DNA of 49,710 nt from Magnetococcales bacterium HCHbin5. Lineage in GTDB: Bacteria > Pseudomonadota > Magnetococcia > Magnetococcales > Magnetaquicoccaceae. Below, one piece after another: positions 1-10,308 of this stretch (position 1 is the first letter of the stretch; every line of letters starts with the position of its first letter). A model generated the notes under the pieces. The model ran no database searches. It worked only from the letters and a program-made list of their open reading frames with translations, and was not told the origin of the DNA. A program made the translations under genes and the position numbers. The stretch spans positions 1 to 49,710 of the forward strand of contig PEAG01000018.1 of assembly GCA_002753505.1 (NCBI GenBank), written 5' to 3'.

Positions 1-41
1 TTCTCCCGGGGGGAGTGATATTTCCTGACCTGTTTTGACAT
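1..41 (-). CDS. 5' end of a transposase gene (IS orfA-like), cut by the window edge
   Basis: Thirteen codons are visible, from an ATG at 39-41 reading off the left edge; the peptide begins MSKQVRKYHSPRE. A GGAGG sequence lies 8 nt before the ATG, and a strong promoter lies just upstream (66-94). The basic start with a SPRE/SPEE-type motif resembles the N-terminal helix-turn-helix protein of IS3-like elements, which binds the element ends. Only a fragment is available, so the family is a guess; that it is a translated gene is well supported by promoter and ribosome site. Confidence 0.45.
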   Translation of the reverse strand, partial: MSKQVRKYHSPRE

Positions 42-65
42 GGTGCATACCTCCGTTGGTTGGCC

Positions 66-94
66 ATTATATCCGGCTTACCCGAACGAGGCAA
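66..94 (-). promoter_or_regulatory. Sigma-70-type promoter of the transposase gene
   Basis: Read on the minus strand there is TTGCCT (94-89), a 17-bp spacer and a perfect TATAAT (71-66). The predicted start falls near 58, giving a short leader before the ATG at 41. It sits just downstream of the truncated radical SAM gene, as expected for a promoter carried near an insertion-sequence end. Confidence 0.7.
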
Positions 95-97
95 TCG

Positions 98-652
98 TTA
101 CATTCCGTCTGAGGCAACACAATCGTTTATGTTGTCAAGCCGTTCATTGGTGACGAATCGAGGGCGGGTTTCCACTACCACGAAGCGGAAACCGGCGTCG
201 TAGAGCATACGCAACAGCGTCGGACGCAGGACATCCGGTACTTCGTCGGGATCCAGGAAACTGCCGTTGGACGTAAAGACCAAAGTATGATAAAGACCTG
301 GGTCAACCCGGCGTATAGCCCACCGAGTCTGTTCCAATAGATCCTCGGTGCTGGTTGGATGTCGGCCCGTGGACCCGAGATGGTACCCGCACATGGTGCA
401 TCCGGACGTGGCAGACCAACCACAGGAGGAGGTTCGTAACGTGACAAGAGGCATCAGATACGGGCCATGAACCGCATCCTTGGGATGGTGAAGGCGCACC
501 TCCTCGAAATAGAGATCGGCCCGACGTGTATCCCTTGGCGTCTGTGATGGTGTCCCGCTCTTCCGGAGTCGGCGCATGACCTCGGTCAGGAACTTCTGTA
601 CGTTTGAGTTCCCCGAAGACGTCTCTCGTTGCTGGAAATGCCGTTCCATCAT
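98..652 (-). pseudogene. Truncated radical SAM protein (COG1244/Elp3-like), probably broken by an IS
   Basis: The 184-residue product has a cysteine cluster C77-x7-C85-x2-C88 (CGWSATSGCTMCGY), the non-canonical 4Fe-4S motif of the COG1244 radical SAM family that includes archaeosine RaSEA and uncharacterised bacterial relatives. The segment around 128-165 (HTLVFTSNGSFLDPDEVP, then VVVETRPRFV) matches the core strands of such enzymes. Family members run to about 300-360 residues; this one stops shortly after the ETRPRFV strand, beside the promoter and start of a transposase gene. The C-terminal half of the barrel is therefore missing. Substrate unknown. Start at the ATG at 652; a second ATG follows directly. 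Confidence 0.6.
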
Positions 653-884
653 CTGCGGTTTCTCGTCCTCTGTCGACAGGGCTGCATCAGAAAACAGGAA
701 GCGGACTTCACTATCACCTTGATGGTATGGTAGCCTGCCCGGTCACGATTGGAAGCATATTATGCAATCTTCCGGCAAGAGGAAAGCGAATTGCTGCATC
801 TGTCTTGGCTCCCGGTTTGATTGGACACGGAAAGGCCGGATTGATTTCATATCCGTGATGGTCATGCCGCCAAGCCTTGTCGGC

Positions 885-1110
885 ATCGGGCGCAAAGGGA
901 GGCTCTTCTCCGACTCCGTGCGCGACGTCAAATCGTCCGCCAATCTCTACAGCCTGATCGAAACCGCTAAGCTAAGGCCAACGGCCTGGAACCGTTCGCC
1001 TGCCTGCGCCATCTGTTCACCTAATTGCCCACCGCAACGACGGTGGATGACTACGAAAATCTCCTCCCGTGGAACGTCGATAAAACCGCCCTGTCAACAG
1101 ATTGCGATAC
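885..1110 (+). pseudogene. IS66-family transposase C-terminal remnant
   Basis: Codons from 885 give IGRKGRLFSDSV followed by SSANLYSLIETAK, the conserved C-terminal block of IS66-type TnpC. The frame is then lost: 5 bp (GCTAA) are tandemly duplicated at 971-975. In the shifted frame from 977 the family sequence resumes as ANGLEPFACLRHLFT, hits an in-frame TAA at 1022-1024, and continues with DDYENLLPWNVD. The element is dead. The stretch 653-884 shows no convincing gene; 1111-1300 holds only the decayed tail and direct repeats. Confidence 0.75.
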
Positions 1111-1275
1111 CGACCGGCAGGGCCACCCCGTTGGGGGGAGTAGCGACGACTTCACCCCGATCACGCAGACAACTCCCAGGGTGATGCGGTGACGGTGGGT
1201 GACTCTCTAGGGGTGTTTGCCGGGTGGAGTGTTGGCCATGCTGGGGCCGGGTGCTGGGTACTGAATTTTTTCCTG

Positions 1276-1295
1276 GTGGGTACCATGTGGGTACC
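1276..1295. repeat. Two direct GTGGGTACC repeats beside tRNA-Pro
   Basis: The 9-mer GTGGGTACC occurs at 1276-1284 and again at 1287-1295 (11-bp period, one DNA turn). They lie on the 3' side of the tRNA-Pro gene between it and the decayed transposase. Helically phased repeats like these are common as integrase or excisionase arm sites near tRNA attachment sites; that role here is inference. Confidence 0.35.
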
Positions 1296-1299
1296 GGAA

Positions 1300-1326
1300 C
1301 AAAAAGGCCACTTCGGGAGTGGCCTT
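1300..1326 (-). terminator. Rho-independent terminator after tRNA-Pro
   Basis: On the minus strand AAGGCCACT and AGTGGCCTT form a 9-bp stem with a short CCCGA loop, followed by a T run (TTTTTG). It lies about 17 nt after the tRNA 3' end, as expected for its transcript. Confidence 0.8.
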
Positions 1327-1342
1327 AAAGGCTTGTTTTGAT

Positions 1343-1419
1343 TGGTCGGGGTGACTGGATTCGAACCAGCGACCCCTGCGTCCCGAACGCAGTGCTCTAC
1401 CAGGCTGAGCCACACCCCG
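1343..1419 (-). tRNA. tRNA-Pro (anticodon CGG)
   Basis: The minus strand folds into a full cloverleaf: acceptor stem CGGGGTG/CACCCCG (1419-1413 with 1353-1347), discriminator A at 1346 and an encoded CCA at 1345-1343. The anticodon loop TTCGGGA is closed by CTGCG/CGCAG and gives CGG, reading proline codon CCG. The T-arm has GGTTCGAATCC. Upstream is ispB in the same direction; downstream, on the 3' side, is accessory DNA, so the tRNA 3' end may be an integration site. Confidence 0.95.
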
Positions 1420-1496
1420 ACTGTGCTGCACGGATTGTACCGACTTTGCCTGAAAAAGCCAGTACCATTCAACCATCCGCCATTAATTTTTCACCG

Positions 1497-2543
1497 CTAA
1501 AAGCTGCGACTCACGGAAAAGTCGGCCAGCAACGCCAAAGCCTCCCGCTCTTCGGAGGCTGGCAGGTGCTGCAACTGCGCCTTGGCCTCCTCCGCCAACT
1601 GCCGGGCCAGCCCCATGGTATAGTCCAGCGAACCCCGCGCCCGAATCAACTCGATGGCCCGCTGCAACCCCCCCTCGATCCGCGCCTTCTCCTCCAGACT
1701 CCGGGACCAGAACTGCCGCTCCTCTTCGCTGCCGTGCTGGTAGGCATGGATGACCGGCAGGGTTATCTTGCCCTCCTGAAAATCATCACCAATCGACTTG
1801 CCCAACGTCTCATTGGAGGAGGCATAGTCCAACGCATCGTCCACCACCTGAAAGGCCCGCCCCAACAACTCCCCATAGCGGGCCAGACTCAGCTCCTCCT
1901 CCTCCGGGCGACCATTCACCACCGCGCCAATACGGGCCGCCGCTGCAAACAGGGTCGCCGTCTTGCAGGAGACAACCTCCAGATATTGCGCCTCCGTCGT
2001 TGCCAGATCATTGCTGACAACCAACTGCATCACCTCACCCTCCGAAATGACCGCACAGGCATCCGCCAGGATCCGCAACACCTTCAGATCGCCATACTCC
2101 ACCAACATCTGGAACGAACGGGAAAACAAAAAATCCCCCACCAATACCGGTGCCTTGCTGCCCCAAATGGCATTGGCAGTGGCCTGACCCCGCCGCCGGT
2201 CGGATTTGTCCACCACATCATCGTGCAGCAACGTCGCGGTATGGATAAATTCGATCACCGCCGCCAGCAGCGCATGACTGCGACCACTGTAACCAAACAT
2301 GCGGGCCGTCACCAAAGTCAAAATGGGACGCAACCGCTTGCCCCCGCTGCTGATCAAATGTGTGCCCAACGTCGGAATCAACTCGACACGGGCATTCAGC
2401 TGCTCCACAATGATGCGGTTGGTCTCCTCCAGATCGGGACCAATCAGGGCGTGTAAACGGGCGAGGACGGCAGCCGTATCCGGTGGCGTCGGTCGAAGAG
2501 AGGGCTTAAGCGTTTCTGAAAAGGACACGTGATCAGATTCCAA
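1497..2543 (-). CDS. ispB: Octaprenyl/polyprenyl diphosphate synthase
   Basis: This 348-residue trans-prenyltransferase makes the long isoprenoid side chain of respiratory quinones by adding isopentenyl diphosphate to farnesyl diphosphate. The first aspartate-rich motif is DDVVD at 108-112, followed by DRRRG; the second is DDALD near 235-239 in the FQVVDDALDY context. GGKRLRP at 67-73 and KTATLF are also typical. Length matches E. coli IspB (323) with a slightly longer N-terminus. It is transcribed away from maf and towards the tRNA-Pro gene. The exact chain length cannot be read from sequence. Confidence 0.93.
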   Translation of the reverse strand: MESDHVSFSETLKPSLRPTPPDTAAVLARLHALIGPDLEETNRIIVEQLNARVELIPTLGTHLISSGGKRLRPILTLVTARMFGYSGRSHALLAAVIEFIHTATLLHDDVVDKSDRRRGQATANAIWGSKAPVLVGDFLFSRSFQMLVEYGDLKVLRILADACAVISEGEVMQLVVSNDLATTEAQYLEVVSCKTATLFAAAARIGAVVNGRPEEEELSLARYGELLGRAFQVVDDALDYASSNETLGKSIGDDFQEGKITLPVIHAYQHGSEEERQFWSRSLEEKARIEGGLQRAIELIRARGSLDYTMGLARQLAEEAKAQLQHLPASEEREALALLADFSVSRSF

Positions 2544-2709
2544 ACAGGGGCGACAAAAATATCTCCCTTGGCGTCAAGGAGAGCTACGACGAACATTAAG
2601 AACCTTGTACCGGAACCGTCAAGTGTTCATGAAGGATCGGGCAGCGGATTTTTTTTTGCGCCCGCTCCACCCTGCAGTTGACATTGACCTGTTAAAGTGA
2701 AATTAAACC

Positions 2710-3306
2710 ATGGAATCAACACCTTCAATCTGTTACTGGCTGCAAGGCAGGCGTATCTGCCTGGCATCTGCCTCCCCGCGTCGATTGACGCTGCTGCAAC
2801 AGGTGGGGATCCACCCCACCGTACACCCCACCGATCTGGATGAAACACGCCACCCGGACGAACCGGTCCGTGACTATGCGGAACGGATGGCCATCGGCAA
2901 AGCCCGCATGAACCCCGACCCCCAGGCCGATCTGGTGATCGGGGCCGACACCATCGTCGTCGTCGGCGAAACCATGCTCGGCAAACCGGCCCATGCCGCC
3001 GAGGCCCACCAGATGCTGGCACAGATCGCCGGCCGCGCCCACCGGGTGCTGACCGCCGTCGCCGTCTATCAACCCGCCACCAACCGCTGCCTCCATCAGG
3101 TGGTGGAAAGCCATGTCTGGATCAAACCCCTCTCCGACACCGAAATTATTGCCTATGTCGCCACAGGTGAACCCTTGGATAAGGCGGGTGCCTATGGTAT
3201 TCAAGGAGTGGGTGCGGCGTTGGTTTCCCGTCTGGATGGCTCCTGTTCCGGGGTGGCCGGGTTGCCGCTGTGCGAAACTTTGGCCCTGCTGCGGGAATTT
3301 ACTTGA
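2710..3306 (+). CDS. maf: Maf-like nucleoside triphosphate pyrophosphatase
   Basis: A 198-residue Maf/Ham1-fold enzyme that hydrolyses non-canonical or surplus nucleoside triphosphates to monophosphate and diphosphate. SASPRR at 20-25 is the signature nucleotide-binding motif; GADT (78-81) carries the catalytic Asp80; DKAGAYGIQG near 160-170 is the C-terminal block typical of YhdE (dTTP/UTP) rather than YceF. Start ATG at 2710 follows a divergent spacer shared with ispB (2544-2709). Codons end mostly in C, unlike the G-rich obgE/proB downstream. Confidence 0.9.
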   Translation: MESTPSICYWLQGRRICLASASPRRLTLLQQVGIHPTVHPTDLDETRHPDEPVRDYAERMAIGKARMNPDPQADLVIGADTIVVVGETMLGKPAHAAEAHQMLAQIAGRAHRVLTAVAVYQPATNRCLHQVVESHVWIKPLSDTEIIAYVATGEPLDKAGAYGIQGVGAALVSRLDGSCSGVAGLPLCETLALLREFT

Positions 3307-3432
3307 CTTGACCCACTGTTTCGTGACAATAGAAGGTTTCCCGTAAGGTCTGACCCTGGGGCCGTCGGCGTCGTTGCGGTGACCCTCGGCATGGCTTGGC
3401 AGTCATTTAGGCAGTTTTGGAGGACGGATATT

Positions 3433-3777
3433 ATGTACGCGGTGGTCCGCACGGGCGGAAAACAATATAAAGTAGCGGTCAACGATGTCATTCGCGTCGA
3501 GACCTTGCCAGGCGCACAGGGGGATTCCGTGCTGCTGGGTGATGTGTTGCTCGTGGACGGCGACGGCACATTGAAAACCGGCACAGCGGTGGAGGGGTTC
3601 CAGGTGGGGGGCACCATCGTCCGCCAACTGCGCGACAAAAAGGTGCTGGTCTTCAAAAAACAGCGGCGCAAAAATTATCGCCGCAAACAGGGACATCGGC
3701 AAAACCTGACCGAATTGAAAATCACGGCCATTCACGCAAAGGGCTCCGAGCTCAGCGGTGGCGCATTGGGAGTGTAA
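3433..3777 (+). CDS. rplU: 50S ribosomal protein L21
   Basis: 114 residues, MYAVVRTGGKQYKVAVND at the start and the conserved KKRRRKNYRR-like block (QRRKNYRRKQGHRQ) near 80-93 that contacts 23S rRNA. Start chosen at 3433 because GGAGG lies 9 nt before it and L21 proteins begin exactly here; an in-frame upstream ATG at 3379 would add 18 unlikely residues. rpmA follows after 3 bp, the usual bacterial pairing. Confidence 0.97.
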   Translation: MYAVVRTGGKQYKVAVNDVIRVETLPGAQGDSVLLGDVLLVDGDGTLKTGTAVEGFQVGGTIVRQLRDKKVLVFKKQRRKNYRRKQGHRQNLTELKITAIHAKGSELSGGALGV

Positions 3778-3780
3778 AAA

Positions 3781-6435
<2,655 letters not shown>

Positions 6436-6465
6436 AATCCGTCGCTGTTAATCCGTTGCCTTTAA

Positions 6466-6975
6466 ACAATTGCAGGGGTCCGGGGAGCGTCACGCTCCCC
6501 GGCGGGGTGCAGGGGCAGAGCCCCTGCTGAACTGCGCGTTTTCCCAAAGCCAATTTTCGCAGAAAATTGGCGCAACGCGCACAAAACCGCCCCGCAGGGG
6601 CGACCTTGGGAGGGCGGCAGCCCGACTCGCACGGCTGTATCATGGAAAATGTTTGGATAAGAAACCAGAGCTTTCGGGCCTTCCGCTTTTTGGTTCGATA
6701 CAGGGCCAGGATCGGTTTTTTTCCCAAACTGTTTTCAGACATTCAGCTTTTTGTTTGATACAAGGCCAGGAACGGTTTTTTCTCCAAGCCATTCCAGATT
6801 TGGCCAGCTCTCGGTCGGGCTGCCGCCCTCCAGGAGTGCCCCTGCGGGGCGTTTTGGGCGCGCTGCGCCCATTTGCTGCGCAAATGGGCTTCTGGGAAAG
6901 CGCGCCCGTACATGCAGGGGCTTTGCCCCTGCACCCCACCGGGGACCGTGACGGTCCCCGGACCCCTGCAATTGT
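6466..6975. repeat. Structured intergenic element, copy A (proB-proA gap)
   Basis: A 510-bp imperfect inverted repeat: both ends carry CAATTGCAGGGGTCC and its complement. The left arm holds hairpins CCGGGGAGCG-tca-CGCTCCCCGG, GGGGCAGAGCCCC and GCCAATTTT-cgcag-AAAATTGGC; the right arm has counterparts such as GCCCATTTG-ctgcg-CAAATGGGC. The AT-rich core includes GGATAAGAAACCAG and a 60-bp duplicated block (GATACAGGGCCAGG at 6697, GATACAAGGCCAGG at 6757), which makes this copy longer than the usual 450 bp. No credible gene lies in it. Confidence 0.85.
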
Positions 6976-6982
6976 TTTAAAA

Positions 6983-7306
6983 GATTAAGAAAAGCATGGG
7001 TATCGTCATCATGTGAGCGCATATGGAGCTTTGTTCCTGCACCCCACCGGGGAGCGTGACGGTCCCCGGACCCCTGCAATTGTTTTAAAAGATTAAGAAA
7101 AGCATGGGTATCGTCATCATGTGAGCGCATATGGGGCTTTGTTCCTGCACCCCACCGGGGAGCGTGACGGTCCCCGGACCCCTGCAATAGTTTTAAAAGA
7201 TTAAGAAAAGCATGGGTATCGTCATCATGTGAGCGCATATGGGGCTTTGTTCCTGCACCCCACCGGGGAGCGTGACGGTCCCCGGACCCCTGCAATTGTT
7301 TTGAGA
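6983..7306. repeat. Three tandem 108-bp arm repeats
   Basis: Units start at 6983, 7091 and 7199 with GATTAAGAAAAGCATGGG. Each contains GAGCGCATATGG, a spoiled GGCTTTGTTCC hairpin, and the end-arm CGGGGAGCG-tga-CGGTCCCCG, whose stem has one G-G mismatch (a half-changed state between the two perfect versions seen elsewhere). The array ends 35 bp before proA. Units are near identical with no unique spacers, so it is not a CRISPR. Confidence 0.9.
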
Positions 7307-7340
7307 AAGTAAAGACTAAAAATTTTACGGAGAGATCGCT

Positions 7341-8612
7341 ATGGAGAGAACAGATACAGTGGACGTGAGGGCGATGGCACAACGCGCCCGCCAGGCCGCC
7401 CAACCCCTGGCCATGGCAGACAGCAGCCGCAAAAACAACGCACTGCAAACCACAGCCAACCTGCTGCTGGCACAGATGCCCCAACTGCAACAGGAGAATG
7501 AACGGGATCTGCAAGCCGCCCAACAGAACGGCCTCAGCCCGGCCATGATCGACCGCCTGCGCCTGAACGACAGCCGCATCGCCGCCATGGCAGAGGGCTT
7601 GCGCCAAGTGGCCGCCCTGGAAGACCCGGTGGGAGAGATCACCCACCTGAAAATACGCCCGAACGGCATGCGGGTCGGCCAGATGCGGGTGCCCCTGGGG
7701 GTGATCGGGGTCATCTATGAATCCCGCCCCAACGTCACCGCCGATGCCGCCGCCCTCTGCATCAAATCCGGCAACGCCGTCATTCTGCGCGGCGGCTCCG
7801 AGGCCTACTACTCCAACCGCGCCATTGCCAGCTACCTGATCGCCGGCCTGCAAGCCGCCGGCCTGCCCGTGGATGCGGTGCAATATATCGATACCACCGA
7901 CCGGAACGCCGTCGGAGAACTGCTCCGCTGCGACCCGTGGGTGGATGTGATCATTCCGCGCGGCGGCAAGGATCTGATCGCCCGGATTGTGGCCGAATCC
8001 CACATTCCCGTCATCAAACACCTGGACGGCATCTGCCACACCTACGTGGATTGCGACGCCGACCTGGAGATGGCACTGGCGCTGACACTCAATGGCAAGA
8101 TGCAACGGGTCGGGGTCTGCAACGCCACCGAAACCCTGCTGGTCCATCAGGCGGTGGCCGCCGAATTTTTGCCCAGGGTCTGCCAACAACTGTCGGCAGC
8201 CGGTTGCGAACTGCGGGTCTGCCCGCAAACCCGTGCCCTGGCTCAGGGTCCATGGCCGCTGCTGGATGCGCGCCCGGAAGATTGGGATACCGAATATCTG
8301 GATGCCATCCTCTCGATCCGGGTGGTGGCCAGCCTGACAGAGGCCATGGCCCACATCGAAGCCCACTCCTCCCGCCATACAGAGGTCATTGTCACTCGCA
8401 ACCATGCCAGTGCCATGCGCTTTTTGCGGGAAGTGGACTCGGCGGCCGTCATGGTCAACGCCTCCAGCCGTTTCAGCGATGGCTTTGAGTTTGGTCTGGG
8501 GGCAGAGATGGGCATCTCCACCGACAAGCTCCATGTGCGCGGCCCGGTGGGATTGGAGGGGCTGACGACCCAGAAATATATTGTGCTTGGGGATGGGCAA
8601 CTGCGCCAATGA
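7341..8612 (+). CDS. proA: Gamma-glutamyl phosphate reductase
   Basis: Second step of proline synthesis: NADPH reduction of glutamyl-5-phosphate to the semialdehyde. 423 residues of aldehyde-dehydrogenase fold. VIYESRPNVTADAA (about 126-140), GNAVILRGGSEA and the catalytic cysteine in VGVCNATET (about residue 260) are all present; the C-terminal GPVGLEGLTTQKYI is diagnostic of ProA. A purine-rich site (ACGGAGAG) lies before ATG 7341. It is separated from proB by 900 bp of repeats but heads a tight operon with nadD. Codons end mainly in C (GCC, CTG, GGC). Confidence 0.96.
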   Translation: MERTDTVDVRAMAQRARQAAQPLAMADSSRKNNALQTTANLLLAQMPQLQQENERDLQAAQQNGLSPAMIDRLRLNDSRIAAMAEGLRQVAALEDPVGEITHLKIRPNGMRVGQMRVPLGVIGVIYESRPNVTADAAALCIKSGNAVILRGGSEAYYSNRAIASYLIAGLQAAGLPVDAVQYIDTTDRNAVGELLRCDPWVDVIIPRGGKDLIARIVAESHIPVIKHLDGICHTYVDCDADLEMALALTLNGKMQRVGVCNATETLLVHQAVAAEFLPRVCQQLSAAGCELRVCPQTRALAQGPWPLLDARPEDWDTEYLDAILSIRVVASLTEAMAHIEAHSSRHTEVIVTRNHASAMRFLREVDSAAVMVNASSRFSDGFEFGLGAEMGISTDKLHVRGPVGLEGLTTQKYIVLGDGQLRQ

Positions 8613-9265
8613 AGACCCGGCTGGGCATTTTTGGGGGCGCATTCAACCCACCCCACTTTGGCCATCTGCGTCCGGCCCTGGAGGCCATGCAGCAGTTGGC
8701 GTTGGAGGCGGTCTTTTTTTTGCCCTCCGGCAGCCACCCTTTCAAAGGAGCCGACCAGTTGGCAGCCGTGCCCCATCGGGTGGCCATGACCCGCCTGGCC
8801 ATCCAGGGACAGAGCGGCTTTGAGTTGTGTGAGCTGGATGCCAATCGGACCGAGACAACCTATACGGTGGATACCCTCCAGCTGCTGGCCGACCGTTTTC
8901 CCCTGGGAGAGTTGATCTTTTTGATGGGCAGCGATCTGTTGGCAGAGATGCATCTCTGGAAGCGGTGGCAGGATATTATCGAAATCGCCCATATCTGTCC
9001 GCTGCTGCGTCCCGGTCATGCGGCGACTGCGTTGGATACACCGGTGATGGCCCACCTGAACCGTTTTCGAGTTGCGCACCCGACCGAGCTGGACCGGCAG
9101 CGGTTGGGCCATTTTGGTTTTTGCCTGTTGCCCGTCACCGCAATGGGAATCCGCTCCACCCAGATACGGCAGCTGCTCCAGAGGGGCGAAACCATCCGTT
9201 ATCTGACACCGGATGCGGTCGTCGACTACATTCAACATCATACCCTATACGGAAACCATGACTGA
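8609..9265 (+). CDS. nadD: Nicotinate-nucleotide adenylyltransferase
   Basis: Transfers AMP from ATP to nicotinate mononucleotide in NAD synthesis. 218 residues with GGAFNPPHFGHL (9-20), the nucleotidyltransferase GxFxPxHxGH motif, MGSDLLAEMHLWKRW in the middle, and RSTQIRQLL near the C-terminus (ISSTxIR motif). The start ATG overlaps the proA stop by 4 bp (ATGA), showing translational coupling. Next to rsfS and rlmH, the common proteobacterial arrangement. Confidence 0.95.
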   Translation: MKTRLGIFGGAFNPPHFGHLRPALEAMQQLALEAVFFLPSGSHPFKGADQLAAVPHRVAMTRLAIQGQSGFELCELDANRTETTYTVDTLQLLADRFPLGELIFLMGSDLLAEMHLWKRWQDIIEIAHICPLLRPGHAATALDTPVMAHLNRFRVAHPTELDRQRLGHFGFCLLPVTAMGIRSTQIRQLLQRGETIRYLTPDAVVDYIQHHTLYGNHD

Positions 9266-9833
9266 AACCGAAGCATACACGATGGCACTGCGGCTCAAGA
9301 GCCACCTGGAAGAGAAAAAGGCGATGGACGCTGTTCTGATTGACCTGCGCGGCCACGCCACATTTACCGATGTTTTTGTGGTGGCCACGGGCACCTCACA
9401 AACCCATGTCACCACGTTGGCGGAGGAGGCGGACCGGTTTTTTCATCAAAACTCCGTCCGGGTGTTGAGTGTGGCTGGTCTGCCTGAGGCCACCTGGGCC
9501 CTGGTGGATGCCGGTGATATTGTGGTTCATCTGTTCCAGCAGGAGGCCCGGGCATTTTATGACCTGGAAAAACTCTGGAGTCAAAAGCTGCCCGTTGCGC
9601 CGAAAAAACCGGTTGATCAGGAACCCCCACCCGCCCCGGCACCGACAGAGGCAGCGGCCAAGGTCAAAAAGGTGAAAAAGGCCGACAAGCCGGAGAAGGA
9701 GCGCAAGATACCGAAGGAGGGGAAAACACCGAAAGCGGACAAACCGGCCAAGGCAGACAAGCCGGCCAAAGACAAGCCGGCCAAAGACAGGCCGGCCAAG
9801 GCAGACAAGCCGGCCAAGGCCGATAAATCTTGA
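9258..9833 (+). CDS. rsfS: Ribosomal silencing factor RsfS with long Lys/Ala/Pro tail
   Basis: Residues 1 to about 105 are the Iojap/RsfS domain (DAVLIDLRGHATFTDVFVVA, GTSQTHV, VVHLFQQEARAFYDLEKLW), which binds L14 and blocks subunit joining when nutrients run out. The family is usually 105-130 residues; this one reaches 191 because of a basic tail (about 115-191) of KADKPAK-type repeats, resembling histone-H1-like tails. Start taken at ATG 9258, overlapping nadD by 8 bp; an earlier in-frame start at 9213 would lie inside nadD. Its stop overlaps the rlmH start. Confidence 0.92.
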   Translation: MTETEAYTMALRLKSHLEEKKAMDAVLIDLRGHATFTDVFVVATGTSQTHVTTLAEEADRFFHQNSVRVLSVAGLPEATWALVDAGDIVVHLFQQEARAFYDLEKLWSQKLPVAPKKPVDQEPPPAPAPTEAAAKVKKVKKADKPEKERKIPKEGKTPKADKPAKADKPAKDKPAKDRPAKADKPAKADKS

Positions 9834-10303
9834 GGTTGTCTGTTGTTGCTGTCGGGCGGGGCATGCCGCCGCCGGTGCGGGCGTTGGTTACGGACTACCA
9901 ACAGCGTCTTGTGCGGTTGGGTGGGGTGGAGCTGATCGAAGTGGCGGAGTGCAAGCGGACCGGGGATGGGTCTGCTGAGCGGCAGCTCGGTCTGTTGCAG
10001 GAGGCCAGGCGGATTCAGGAGCGGTTGCCCCGTCCTGCGTTGTTGATTCCGTTGGATGTGGGGGGGCGCACGCTCTCGTCGATGCAGTTGGCTGTGCAGT
10101 TGGAGCAGTGGCGACAGCAGGCAGAGCCTGTCTGTTTTTTGATCGGGGGACCGGATGGTTTGCATTCGACCCTGTTGGAGGGGGTTCCCTGGTCGCTTTC
10201 GTTGGGGGCGATGACCTTTCCCCATATGTTGGTTCGGGTGTTGCTCCTGGAGCAGCTTTATCGCGCCTACACCATCATGCAGCGCATTCCCTATCATCGA
10301 TAA
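9830..10303 (+). CDS. rlmH: 23S rRNA pseudouridine-1915 N3-methyltransferase
   Basis: 157 residues, SPOUT-family methyltransferase. CFLIGGPDGL (about 101-110) forms the SAM-binding knot, and SLGAMTFPHMLVRVLLLEQLYRA with the final IPYHR are diagnostic. The start is a TTG at 9830 that overlaps the rsfS TGA, so translation is coupled. Last gene of the proA operon, followed at once by a repeat array. Codons are G/T rich, unlike proA at the head of the same operon. Confidence 0.95.
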   Translation: MRLSVVAVGRGMPPPVRALVTDYQQRLVRLGGVELIEVAECKRTGDGSAERQLGLLQEARRIQERLPRPALLIPLDVGGRTLSSMQLAVQLEQWRQQAEPVCFLIGGPDGLHSTLLEGVPWSLSLGAMTFPHMLVRVLLLEQLYRAYTIMQRIPYHR

Positions 10304-10308
10304 TAAAA

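Noticed and set aside
3307..3432. L21 leader or riboswitch before rplU
   Set aside because: No stable conserved fold could be recognised by eye in the 126-bp spacer.
6735..8642. Long 635-codon minus-strand frame over proA and the 108-bp array
   Set aside because: It is antisense to a clear proA and its C-terminal part is translated repeat (QGSGDRHAPRWGAG); no ribosome site or family match.
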